NCBI GenBank assembly: GCA_018221245.1
Contig: JAAOYH010000091.1
Span: 1 to 15,549 of the forward strand
Source: Candidatus Woesearchaeota archaeon
GTDB taxonomy: Archaea > Nanobdellota > Nanobdellia > Woesearchaeales > UBA525
DNA length: 15,549 bases
Direction: 5' to 3'
Shown here: positions 1-7,400 of the stretch, one piece after another
Position numbering within the stretch: position 1 is the first letter of the stretch
Layout: every line of letters starts with the position of its first letter
Notes under the pieces: model-generated
Database searches by the model: none
Told to the model about the DNA's origin: nothing
What the model saw: only the letters and a program-made list of their open reading frames with translations
Program-made: the position numbers and the translations under genes

Positions 1-1265
1 AGATGCTCGATATGTATCCGAAGTTCATGATGAACAGGACAGGAAGAACCGCCTTCGACGGGAACATACACTACATCACGAACCCAAGAGAGATAATCGA
101 CATCAAAGGGATAGCCAAGCCAGGAGAGATCCACATATTCGCGCTCAACCAGATGGACCTCAAGGACTACGATGTCTTCATCACAAACACAGTGAGACAG
201 GTCTTCAAGAGCAACTTCGAAGAAAGCCCCGAGCTCAAGATGCTCATGGTATACGACGAGGTCCACAGGCTACTGCCCAAGTACGGCGGCTCTGGCGCAG
301 GAATGCTCCAGATAGAACGCGCAGCGAGAGAGTTCAGGAAGTGGGGTGTCGGCCTCGTCCTAATCAGCCAGGTACTCTCAGACTTCAAGGGAGAGATCAA
401 GGCAAACATCAACACAGAGATACAGGTCAGGACCAGAGACGAGTCAGACCTCAAGCGCCTGTCCACGAAGTACGGAGGATCAGTTCTGCATGGAGTCATC
501 AAGGCCAAGACGGGTACGGGCATGGTCCAGAACAGTGCGTACAACAAAGGCAGGCCATACATGGTCGAGTTCAGGCCGCTCCTCCACAACCCACACAGGC
601 TAGGTGATAAGGAGCTAGAACAGTACCAGAAGTACAACCAGCAACTAGCAGACATCCAGTACCAGGTAGAGCAGCTCAAGGAGCTCGAAGTGGACGTGTT
701 CGACCTAGACCTGGAGTACAACCTGACCCTCGAGAAACTCAAGAAGGGAGACTTCAGCGTCACAGACGTCTACCTAGAAGAGCTGGTGCCGCACCTCAAG
801 CAGATATGGAAACAGCTAAACAAGAAGCCCAAGAAGAGGGAGATCCATCTGGTCTCAGAAGAAGAGATAGAGGAATCTATCAAGCTTGCTAAGATAGAGA
901 GGAAGAAGTATGAGAGAGATGACTACGAGGAAGAGGTCCAAACTCCTCCCAAAGCATTCGAAGAGCTATCAGATGAAGATCAGAGAAGAATAACTGGCGA
1001 GCCTGAAGAGCCTAAAGAGGAACCTAAGGAAGAGATCCAGCACACAAAAGGAAAGAGAAAGGCGAAATCATACAATGCTCTCCAGAAACAGCTGACGAGC
1101 ACCAAACAGAAGATCAAGGAAAAGAAGGTGCCGCGAGTCCTCAAGGTACGCCTGCTCTCGCTAGAGGGAGACCTCAAGATAGCAAAAGCTAAGAAGGACA
1201 AAGCAGCACTTGAGAAGATAGGGGAGAAACTGAACGAAATAAACTTAAAGCTAAAGGAGTTGTGA
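1..1265 (+). CDS. HerA/VirB4-type P-loop ATPase, C-terminal part (5' end outside window)
   Basis: The frame is open from the first base, so the N-terminal half with Walker A lies outside the window; about 420 residues are visible (numbered from the ATG at base 3). Residues 79-92 form a Walker B strand with the acidic pair DE at 85-86 followed by VH, and 117-123 (GLVLISQ) look like the polar strand seen in HerA/FtsK/VirB4 ATPases. An arginine in NTEIQVRT (about 143) is a candidate trans-acting finger. Members of this superfamily form hexamers that pump DNA or protein. After about residue 200 comes a charged helical extension of some 220 residues, with an acidic EPEEPKEEPKEE stretch and a Lys-rich coiled-coil end, which is unusual for plain HerA. 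The next gene starts 6 nt after the stop, so the two are probably co-transcribed. Whether this is HerA, VirB4/TraC or another branch cannot be settled without the N-terminus. Confidence 0.75.
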   Translation, partial: MLDMYPKFMMNRTGRTAFDGNIHYITNPREIIDIKGIAKPGEIHIFALNQMDLKDYDVFITNTVRQVFKSNFEESPELKMLMVYDEVHRLLPKYGGSGAGMLQIERAAREFRKWGVGLVLISQVLSDFKGEIKANINTEIQVRTRDESDLKRLSTKYGGSVLHGVIKAKTGTGMVQNSAYNKGRPYMVEFRPLLHNPHRLGDKELEQYQKYNQQLADIQYQVEQLKELEVDVFDLDLEYNLTLEKLKKGDFSVTDVYLEELVPHLKQIWKQLNKKPKKREIHLVSEEEIEESIKLAKIERKKYERDDYEEEVQTPPKAFEELSDEDQRRITGEPEEPKEEPKEEIQHTKGKRKAKSYNALQKQLTSTKQKIKEKKVPRVLKVRLLSLEGDLKIAKAKKDKAALEKIGEKLNEINLKLKEL

Positions 1266-1271
1266 GCAAAC

Positions 1272-2750
1272 ATGGCAAAAGAGGTGAGATACGAACTGCC
1301 ACGGGCATTCGGAGATAAGAAGAAGCCGTTCTACAGTAAGATGTTCAGGCGAAAGAAGCCTAAAGACATGCAGAAGCTGGCAGACGAAGTCCAAAAAGAG
1401 CTTGATATCCCTGTAGACAGTCCTAAAGAGATAGCTAACAGGGAACACACTGCCGCCAAGATTCAGGCCCTAGACGAAGGCAGACACGTCATAAACGAGC
1501 GCTTCATGCGAGTCGCGGAACAGGTAGGCGACATGCGGGCAGAGATAAGGCAGCTCGAGCAGGAACAGAGAGAGATCACGCTCAAGAGCACCAAAGCGGT
1601 CGACATGGTAGATAAGGTCAAGCCAGAGACCTTCTATGCCCGATTAGAGAAACAGGATGCCAGGATGGAAGGGCTTATGGCCAAGATAGAGCAGTCAAAA
1701 GAGCTCAACCAGAAAGTTATGGAAGAGCTGAGAGAGATACAGAGGAAAACCAACATCTTCAGAGGCGTCGATCAGGTAGCCAAGCTGAACAAAGAGGCGA
1801 AAGAGAACCTGTCTGACATAGAGAAGATAGACAGATCTGCAAAACAGCACGCGGACAAAGTCGAAGAGATCTATGGAGAGATAAAGAAGAGCTCTGAGAA
1901 GATAGAATTCACAGAGAGAGTATCTAAAGAGGTGCGGAAGGATATGGACGAGGCAATAGCCAAGATGACCGCCATCAGCACCAGATTCGACAGCGCGGCC
2001 ACAAAGGAAGACATCTCCGCAGCGATGCAGGAAAACGAAGAGGCCACTGAAGAGACCATAGGAATGCTCAACGAGGTCAAAGAGGACGTGGCGAACTGCA
2101 TCCAAGCCCTGGAAGGAATCGACAAAATAAAAGATGCGGGAAATAAGGTGACCCAGTTCGTTAGAGACTCACAACACAGGGATGACGCTCTGGGACTGCA
2201 CATAGACAAGGTCTCCGACAGGATGGGCAAAATGGAGATCCAACTGGCATCCATAAAGCACGAAATACAGGCGATGAATCGTCAAGAAAGAAGAGTGCTG
2301 AACGATATTGCCAAACTGAAGCTCAAAGAACAGAACGATGTCAAGCGCATAGCGAACCAACTGCACAAGCAGGTGAAAAAACTAAGACAACAGGAGAAAA
2401 AGGAATTGAAGAGACCAACTGTAAAAATTCCTAAGCCTCCCGCACCTGCTCCGCCGGTGAAAAAAATAAAGAGGCTGTGGAAGAAGAAAGCAGTGGTCGA
2501 ACCAGCGCCGCCAGTAATGCCTGCTCCTCCAGTGAGAAAGATAAAGAGAGTTTGGAAGAAGAAGGTCTTGGTTGAACCGACGTTGCCAGTAATGCCTGAG
2601 CCGCCAATGATAACGCCGAAGAAGGTAACGCCAAAGACAAAGAAGAAAACACCTAAGAAAGTGGCCAAGAAAAAACCAATTCCTAAGGAGAAAGCTCCTC
2701 CGAAGAAACCAAGAAAATCACGAAAAATACTAAGGCCTGCACGGATGTAA
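1272..2750 (+). CDS. Long coiled-coil protein with Pro/Lys-rich repeat tail
   Basis: A 492-residue protein with no recognised catalytic motif. Residues 1-40 are basic. Residues about 55-380 are almost continuous charged helix with heptad-like spacing and very few prolines (for example near 118), as in structural or tethering coiled coils. Residues 381-492 change abruptly to a disordered, strongly basic tail with two tandem 25-residue repeats (393-417 and 418-442, core PPVKKIKRLWKKK / PPVRKIKRVWKKK), followed by KKxTPKK-type sequence resembling histone H1 or other nucleic-acid-binding tails. No signal peptide or membrane segment is seen. It follows the ATPase gene by 6 nt; a GGAG lies inside that gene's 3' end (1256-1259), 12 nt before this ATG. 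The pairing suggests a partner or scaffold of the ATPase, perhaps one that touches DNA or the anionic membrane surface. That role is inference; the family is not recognised. Confidence 0.8.
   Translation: MAKEVRYELPRAFGDKKKPFYSKMFRRKKPKDMQKLADEVQKELDIPVDSPKEIANREHTAAKIQALDEGRHVINERFMRVAEQVGDMRAEIRQLEQEQREITLKSTKAVDMVDKVKPETFYARLEKQDARMEGLMAKIEQSKELNQKVMEELREIQRKTNIFRGVDQVAKLNKEAKENLSDIEKIDRSAKQHADKVEEIYGEIKKSSEKIEFTERVSKEVRKDMDEAIAKMTAISTRFDSAATKEDISAAMQENEEATEETIGMLNEVKEDVANCIQALEGIDKIKDAGNKVTQFVRDSQHRDDALGLHIDKVSDRMGKMEIQLASIKHEIQAMNRQERRVLNDIAKLKLKEQNDVKRIANQLHKQVKKLRQQEKKELKRPTVKIPKPPAPAPPVKKIKRLWKKKAVVEPAPPVMPAPPVRKIKRVWKKKVLVEPTLPVMPEPPMITPKKVTPKTKKKTPKKVAKKKPIPKEKAPPKKPRKSRKILRPARM
2448..2597 (+). 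repeat. Tandem 75-bp / 25-residue coding repeat, two copies
   Basis: Inside the tail of the coiled-coil gene, bases 2448-2522 and 2523-2597 encode two near-identical 25-residue units. Both contain the order APPV(K/R)KIKR(L/V)WKKK, then VVEP or LVEP, then PVMP. The DNA copies have diverged at several positions but remain clearly related, which points to an in-frame tandem duplication kept under protein-level selection. Each unit has one tryptophan within a basic patch. Confidence 0.8.
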
Positions 2751-2769
2751 GACTATTGCGCCAAAGCGA

Positions 2770-3219
2770 TCATTTCTTCTTTTTCACAGAAGTCTTCTTA
2801 GCGGGAGTCTTCGCGACACCAACCTTCACCTTGGGAAGAGGCACAGGGCTAGGCAGGTTGAGATCCTTGCTCAATAATAGGGACTGGATGTTGCACCTGT
2901 CCAGGACATGGTTCATAACGGTCTGTGCGAGCGCAGGAGGAAGTCTCTTGTTAGTCTTCCATTCTTTTATCAGCTCCTCTGCCTTCTTGGGATCCTCTAG
3001 AATGAGAACTTCTCCCTCCATCTTGACGTCTGCGACATCTGGGCCGTACTTGCTCTGGAATGCCCATAGGACGCTGATGGCTGCTCTGTTGCCGCCGAGG
3101 CCTATCTTGGTCTCCTTGACGTCTCTGAGAGAGATGTTGTTAGTGATGTTGATCTTGCCGACAGCGGCTTTTCTTCGCTCGGCGAAAATTTTCGTGAAAT
3201 TGAAACCTACGATATTCAT
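2770..3219 (-). CDS. Conserved small protein, possible SecB-like fold, Lys-rich tail
   Basis: A 149-residue protein starting MNIVGFNFTKI. Seen: about 90 residues that read as alternating beta strands, a charged helix near 90-102, then LPPALAQTVMNHVLDRCNIQS followed shortly by LPSPVPLPKV, and a basic tail ending in KKTSVKKKK. Known: the SecB export chaperone has four strands, then a helix introduced by a Pro-rich FPYAR turn and ending before a NLAPVNF-type segment. The order of elements and the proline positions match, so I infer a SecB-like fold, but sequence identity is low and a different small archaeal family is possible. An AGGTGA Shine-Dalgarno lies 4 nt before the ATG, with a TATA box about 36 nt upstream. 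The gene runs toward the coiled-coil gene with 19 nt between the two stops. Confidence 0.7.
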   Translation of the reverse strand: MNIVGFNFTKIFAERRKAAVGKINITNNISLRDVKETKIGLGGNRAAISVLWAFQSKYGPDVADVKMEGEVLILEDPKKAEELIKEWKTNKRLPPALAQTVMNHVLDRCNIQSLLLSKDLNLPSPVPLPKVKVGVAKTPAKKTSVKKKK

Positions 3220-3223
3220 ATTG

Positions 3224-3229
3224 TCACCT
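3224..3229 (-). promoter_or_regulatory. Shine-Dalgarno of the SecB-like gene
   Basis: Read on the minus strand the bases are AGGTGA, 4 nt before the ATG at 3219-3217. This matches the archaeal GGAGGTGA core and supports that start. Confidence 0.6.
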
Positions 3230-3251
3230 AGTGGGGTGGCACTGCAGGTTG

Positions 3252-3259
3252 TTTATAAA
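3252..3259 (-). promoter_or_regulatory. TATA box of the SecB-like gene
   Basis: TTTATAAA, a perfect palindrome, is centred about 36 nt upstream of the minus-strand ATG. With the usual archaeal spacing, transcription would begin near 3229, leaving a leader of about 10 nt that just includes the Shine-Dalgarno. Confidence 0.55.
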
Positions 3260-3271
3260 CGTTACGTGACA

Positions 3272-3280
3272 TTTATATTT
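3272..3280 (+). promoter_or_regulatory. TATA box for the gene at 3302
   Basis: TTTATATTT is centred 26 nt before the ATG at 3302, so transcription should start at or very near the start codon. No Shine-Dalgarno precedes the ATG. It is back to back with the TATA box at 3252-3259, so this is a compact divergent promoter. Confidence 0.6.
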
Positions 3281-3301
3281 GACGACGGAACCCTCTTCTC
3301 T

Positions 3302-3742
3302 ATGGAAGAGTCCTTGGACATCAAGATAAACATGCTTTACACTGATGGAACGGCTTTTTTCACTAAAGGGGATGATGATATCCTCTGGCAATCAAGACAT
3401 GGATTTGAGGAAGCAGTCTCTTATGTTCCTAAACGTGTAAAGGGAAAGAATATGAACGTTCTCTGTGAGCCGGGTAGATCTTTTGAGTCTTGGAAGGACG
3501 CGATGAATTATGCGAAAGCTCTTAAGGCGTTTGATATGATGGTTTACATTGGAACTAGATATGCTAGCGTTTCAGATGAACAAGAAGAATTATTACTCAG
3601 TGATTCCTTTGATAAATACCGTTCAAAAGCTCATGAACACAAACAAGTTCTGAAAAGTGTTAAAGGGTGGGAAGATGTCTCACGATATCTTTACATGAGC
3701 ATATATGAGATCGCTATTGAGACAATAGAAAAGCAAGTCTAG
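3302..3742 (+). CDS. Unknown small protein, A+T-rich orphan gene
   Basis: A 146-residue protein (MEESLDIKINMLYTDG...) of no recognised family. It reads as an N-terminal strand-rich part, including a possible beta hairpin at residues 8-30, then a mixed alpha/beta middle with MMVYIGTRYAS near 80, and a helical C-terminus. No membrane segment, signal peptide or metal-binding cluster is seen. The frame stays open upstream to 2756, but that part is antisense to the SecB-like gene. The ATG at 3302 sits 26 nt after a TATA box, which supports a leaderless start here. Codons are more A/T-ending than in the conserved neighbours. Its TAG stop overlaps the TAG of the facing gene within a CTAG palindrome. 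Confidence 0.7.
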   Translation: MEESLDIKINMLYTDGTAFFTKGDDDILWQSRHGFEEAVSYVPKRVKGKNMNVLCEPGRSFESWKDAMNYAKALKAFDMMVYIGTRYASVSDEQEELLLSDSFDKYRSKAHEHKQVLKSVKGWEDVSRYLYMSIYEIAIETIEKQV

Positions 3743-4059
3743 TTCTCTGACAATTTCTCAAACGCGTCCTCGAAAGAGATATCTTCTCTCCTCGAGCGCT
3801 TGAGCACTTCTGTCTTGACAGTCTCAGGGCTTCCTAACAGTTCCCGGAACCGCTCGAGCCGGTACTCTGTCTCAGATTGGAGCTCTCTCGGCGCTTCAGT
3901 CTTCTCGAGCTCTTTCTTTATGAGCTGGACCACATTATTGTCGAGAATCTTCCTCGAGACGCCATATCCTCTGACTCCGCGAGCATATAATGTGGCTATG
4001 ATTGTGTCGATAAGCTCGTCACGCTTGGCATCCTTGACCTTATCCCCTAAGTCACCCAT
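3739..4059 (-). CDS. Unknown small helical protein
   Basis: A 106-residue, charged, probably all-helical protein (MGDLGDKVKDAKRDELIDTI...). An N-terminal helix of about 28 residues is followed by a GVRGYGVSRKIL segment, then an acidic/basic helix rich in Glu and Arg. The glycine-containing turn between helices could suggest a small DNA- or protein-binding domain, but I do not recognise a family. A TATA box (TTATAA read on the minus strand, 4083-4089) is centred 27 nt before the ATG and there is no Shine-Dalgarno, so the mRNA is probably leaderless. Base and codon use resemble the conserved genes, unlike the small genes on either side. Its stop shares CTAG with the gene at 3302-3742. Confidence 0.7.
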   Translation of the reverse strand: MGDLGDKVKDAKRDELIDTIIATLYARGVRGYGVSRKILDNNVVQLIKKELEKTEAPRELQSETEYRLERFRELLGSPETVKTEVLKRSRREDISFEDAFEKLSEN

Positions 4060-4082
4060 AAGAAAGAGTGAAATTCACGGAG

Positions 4083-4089
4083 TTATAAG
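4083..4089 (-). promoter_or_regulatory. TATA box for the gene at 3739-4059
   Basis: Minus-strand CTTATAA is centred 27 nt upstream of the ATG at 4059, the spacing expected for a leaderless archaeal transcript. Confidence 0.55.
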
Positions 4090-4104
4090 AGTTTCTCAAC
4101 AAGA

Positions 4105-4112
4105 TTTATATT
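4105..4112 (+). promoter_or_regulatory. TATA box for the gene at 4135
   Basis: TTTATATT is centred about 26 nt before the ATG at 4135. There is no Shine-Dalgarno, so the message is probably leaderless. It forms a divergent pair with the TATA box at 4083-4089, only 15 nt away. Confidence 0.6.
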
Positions 4113-4134
4113 CGGTATGTGATTCTCCTGTATC

Positions 4135-4476
4135 ATGGCATTCACACACGAAGAAAGGGAAAAAATTGAGAATTATCTGCATCGGAATGACTATGATTGG
4201 AAAGATGTTATGAGAACAAGTAATTTAAAGTACTACTCGATAGGAAGCGATGTAATTGGTGTGGAAGGTTTTGAGTTCAATCTTTGTGGCTATATAGAGG
4301 GCAAAGCCTGTCAACTAATAGTTAAGCGCGGTTCCAAAAATCTGGATGAGTGGGGCAGCGAAAGCGTGGATGCTCTTTTCCATAATATTTACGAAAAAGC
4401 AGAGGCGAGAGAAAAGAGGCTGATGGAAGGCGAAATGAAGAATGCCCGCAGTGAGCTATCTGATATTATTGGTTAG
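4135..4476 (+). CDS. Unknown small protein, A+T-rich orphan gene
   Basis: A 113-residue acidic protein (MAFTHEEREKIENYL...). A predicted N-terminal helix is followed by what look like three or four beta strands (residues about 32-66, including GVEGFEFNLCGYIEG and QLIVKRG) and then a long C-terminal helix from about 78 with many Glu, Lys and Arg. No family is recognised and no catalytic cluster is visible. The ATG is fixed by the TATA box 26 nt upstream. Its TAG stop overlaps the TAA stop of cdc48 on the other strand (4-nt tail-to-tail overlap). Codon use is A/T-leaning, like the gene at 3302-3742, although the two proteins show no clear similarity. Confidence 0.7.
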   Translation: MAFTHEEREKIENYLHRNDYDWKDVMRTSNLKYYSIGSDVIGVEGFEFNLCGYIEGKACQLIVKRGSKNLDEWGSESVDALFHNIYEKAEAREKRLMEGEMKNARSELSDIIG

Positions 4477-7400
4477 CCATAATAGCTAGGCTTCTCTGCC
4501 ATCATCTCTTTTCCGCGCGCCTGCCTGAATTGGCCTTGCAGCTGCTGGTACGCCTCTTGGATCTCCTTAGTCCCAGAAGGCGGAACCTTATCAAGAGCTT
4601 TCTTGAAGTACTTCATGGTAACTTCTTTGGCCTTGATATCATCTCTCAGAGCAAGCATGGCGGCCTCACGACAGACAGCAGCTATGTCCGCACCAACGTA
4701 ACCCTCGGTCTCATTGATAAGATTCTCAACAGAGACATCCTTGGCGATACTCATATCTTTGAGGTGGACTTTGAATATAGATTTCCTCATCTTTCTGTCG
4801 GGGACGGGAACTAGTAGTATCCTGTCGAATCTTCCCGGTCGGAGGAGAGCGGTGTCCACCATGTCTGGCCTGTTCGTAGCGGCTATGATTACCACATCGT
4901 TCAGTTCCTGAAGGCCATCCATCTCGGTGAGCATCTGGTTGACCATCCTTTCGGTCACCTCGTTCTCGGATGAAGCACCTCTGTGCGGTGCTATAGAGTC
5001 TATCTCGTCAAAGAATATGATGCAGGGTGATGTCTGTCTCGCCTTTTCGAAGATCTTTCTCATTGCTTTTTCTGACTCGCCGACCCATTTCGACAAAAGC
5101 TCTGGTCCTTTCACAAGGATGAAGTTGCTTTCAGATTCCTTTGCAACAGCTTTTGCGAGCATAGTCTTGCCTGTTCCAGGAGGTCCGTAGAGCATGACTC
5201 CTTTTGGAGGACTCACGCCAAGGCGAGTGAATGCCTCTTTATGTTTGAGTGGCCACTCTACAGCTTCTATGAGTTCCTGCTTTACACCTTCAAGTCCACC
5301 TATGTCATCATAGTGGACGTTAGGAATCTCGATGAAAACCTCTCTCAGTGCTGATGGTCGTACTACCTTGAGAGCTTCCATGAAATCTTCTTGTGTAATG
5401 ATGAGTTTCTCAAGAAGCTCTGCCGGAAGCTCGTCCTCGTCTTCTGAAAAGCTTATGTTTGGGATAACTTTCCTAAGAACTATCATGGCAGCCTCCTTTG
5501 CCAATGCCGACAGGTCGGCGCCGACGAAGCCGTGGGTGATCTCAGCGATTTTTGTAAGATTCACCTTTGCCTTTCCTTTCTCTTCCAGAGGCATGTTCCT
5601 AGTATGGATCTTGAGTATAGTCTCCCTAGATGGCGCCTGGGGTACAGCGATATCTATCTCCCTGTCAAACCTTCCTGGCCTTCTCAACGCAGGGTCCAGC
5701 TGATTAGGTATGTTCGTCGCTGCAATCACAACGACCTTTCCTCTGGTCTTAAGGCCGTCCATCATGGTCAACAGTTGTGCAACAACTCTCCTCTCGACCT
5801 CTCCCTTGCTCTCCTCTCTTTTAGAAGCGATAGCGTCTATCTCGTCGATGAAAATGATAGAAGGAGCGTTCTTTTCCGCGTCCTCGAACTTCTTTCTGAG
5901 GTTTTCCTCAGACTGGCCGTAGTACTTGCTGTTGTGTAGCAGCAATAAATGTCCGCCCATGAAATTATCCTTGTCTACAGTGAAGTCATAGAGTTCTTTT
6001 TCACCCACAAATCTCTTACTTTCTATCCTTTCCCACTCAATATCCGTACGCATCAGAGTATCGAACTCTTGCTTGATATTTTTTGTTATGATACTAGCAT
6101 TTTCAGCTATAGAGAATATCTTCTTGAGCGCGTGTCGCGTGAACCTGCCTTTTTCATACACGTAATAATCGTTGTTCCTATATTTCTTATATGGGACTTT
6201 TTTCCTCAGTTGATCAAGAAGGAGTCGGGGTGTAGGAATATTCATGAACTCTCTTTTCTTCTTGCTCTTGGTTATCTTAGCAAGTAACCGTGCCTTTCTG
6301 GGCATGGATGAGCCAACTTTCTTCCAGAAAAGCTCCCTACCCGCATATCCTCTGACGGATAGGACATACATCTTCCCTTTAGGATTGTTATGAGTAAGGA
6401 CTTTAGACTGGATACGGAGCTTTAATATCATGAGTGCCTGAAGCTGCTGGAGAAAACTTCTGGACCTGCTGTAGAGCTTGGGTGTAGGATAGTCATATCC
6501 TTTGACTTTTTGTAATCCAACAGTCCCATCGCCATCGAAGTAACCTCTGATGAATGATGCAATCTCTTTTTCTGGAAGCGAATAGAAGAATTCAGGCACA
6601 GAAGGAGTTTTTTTTCCTGGCGTTAGACCAAATTGTTTCAGGAAAGCAATCAATGTCTTAGAGTAAACCACTACTCGTCCATCCTTGTATTCCTTATGCT
6701 TAGTTATTCCGAAAAGATACTTTAGCAGTTTATTGTGGTGTTTTATCAAGGTGGCGTCCGTATTGCAGAATGTTATCGCATCTCCTTTCTTGGAGATATT
6801 TCCCTCTGCGTAGAGCAAGCCCACATATTCCATAATCTCAGGAGTTGTTTTTTTTGGGAGGCTGATGAAATTGCTCCTTGAAAGATTTTTGCTTCCTAAT
6901 GAGAAACGCCTGTGTATCCCGACAATGTTTTCAGGTACTGTAAGCCTTCTGCTTTTGCGCGGAAGGTCAAGCTGGTTAACCCTTGCGACGAAAGATCCCT
7001 CAGAAAGCTCCTCTGTCCTTGTCCACTTGAGTTTTCCATTCTCCATGACGAGGAAAGGTTGGTTGTGAGACGTATCGATAGTATTTCCGTCGCTGAATTT
7101 AAGTCTATAAGTGGGAGCCTTAAGCTTTGCAATATGTGTGATATTTACTTTTGTGAGCTTGTCTTTGTGCATGCCATAACTCTTTATGGGTTCATCAAGC
7201 TCGATGACGTTTATCTTCCCTTTCTGGACAAACTTTCCTTTCGCGTTCTTGAAGAGCTGTTTTATTTTCATGAATCCGCGAGGATTGGTGAATATTGGCG
7301 TGTCCTCTCCAACACACATAATCTCAGGACCGTTAATCAAGATGAAGTTAGAATTAGTCTCGTTTGCAACAGCTTTTGCCAAGAGCGTCTTTCCAGTACC

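Noticed and set aside
167..763. Minus-strand open frame opposite the ATPase gene
   Set aside because: Low-complexity Ser/Leu composition typical of an antisense shadow; no promoter or family match.
2756..3301. Long N-terminal extension of the gene at 3302
   Set aside because: It is antisense to the SecB-like gene, and the internal ATG at 3302 has a correctly spaced TATA box.
6847..6860. T-run inside the intein as a possible frameshift
   Set aside because: The reading frame stays open and conserved motifs on both sides are in the same frame.
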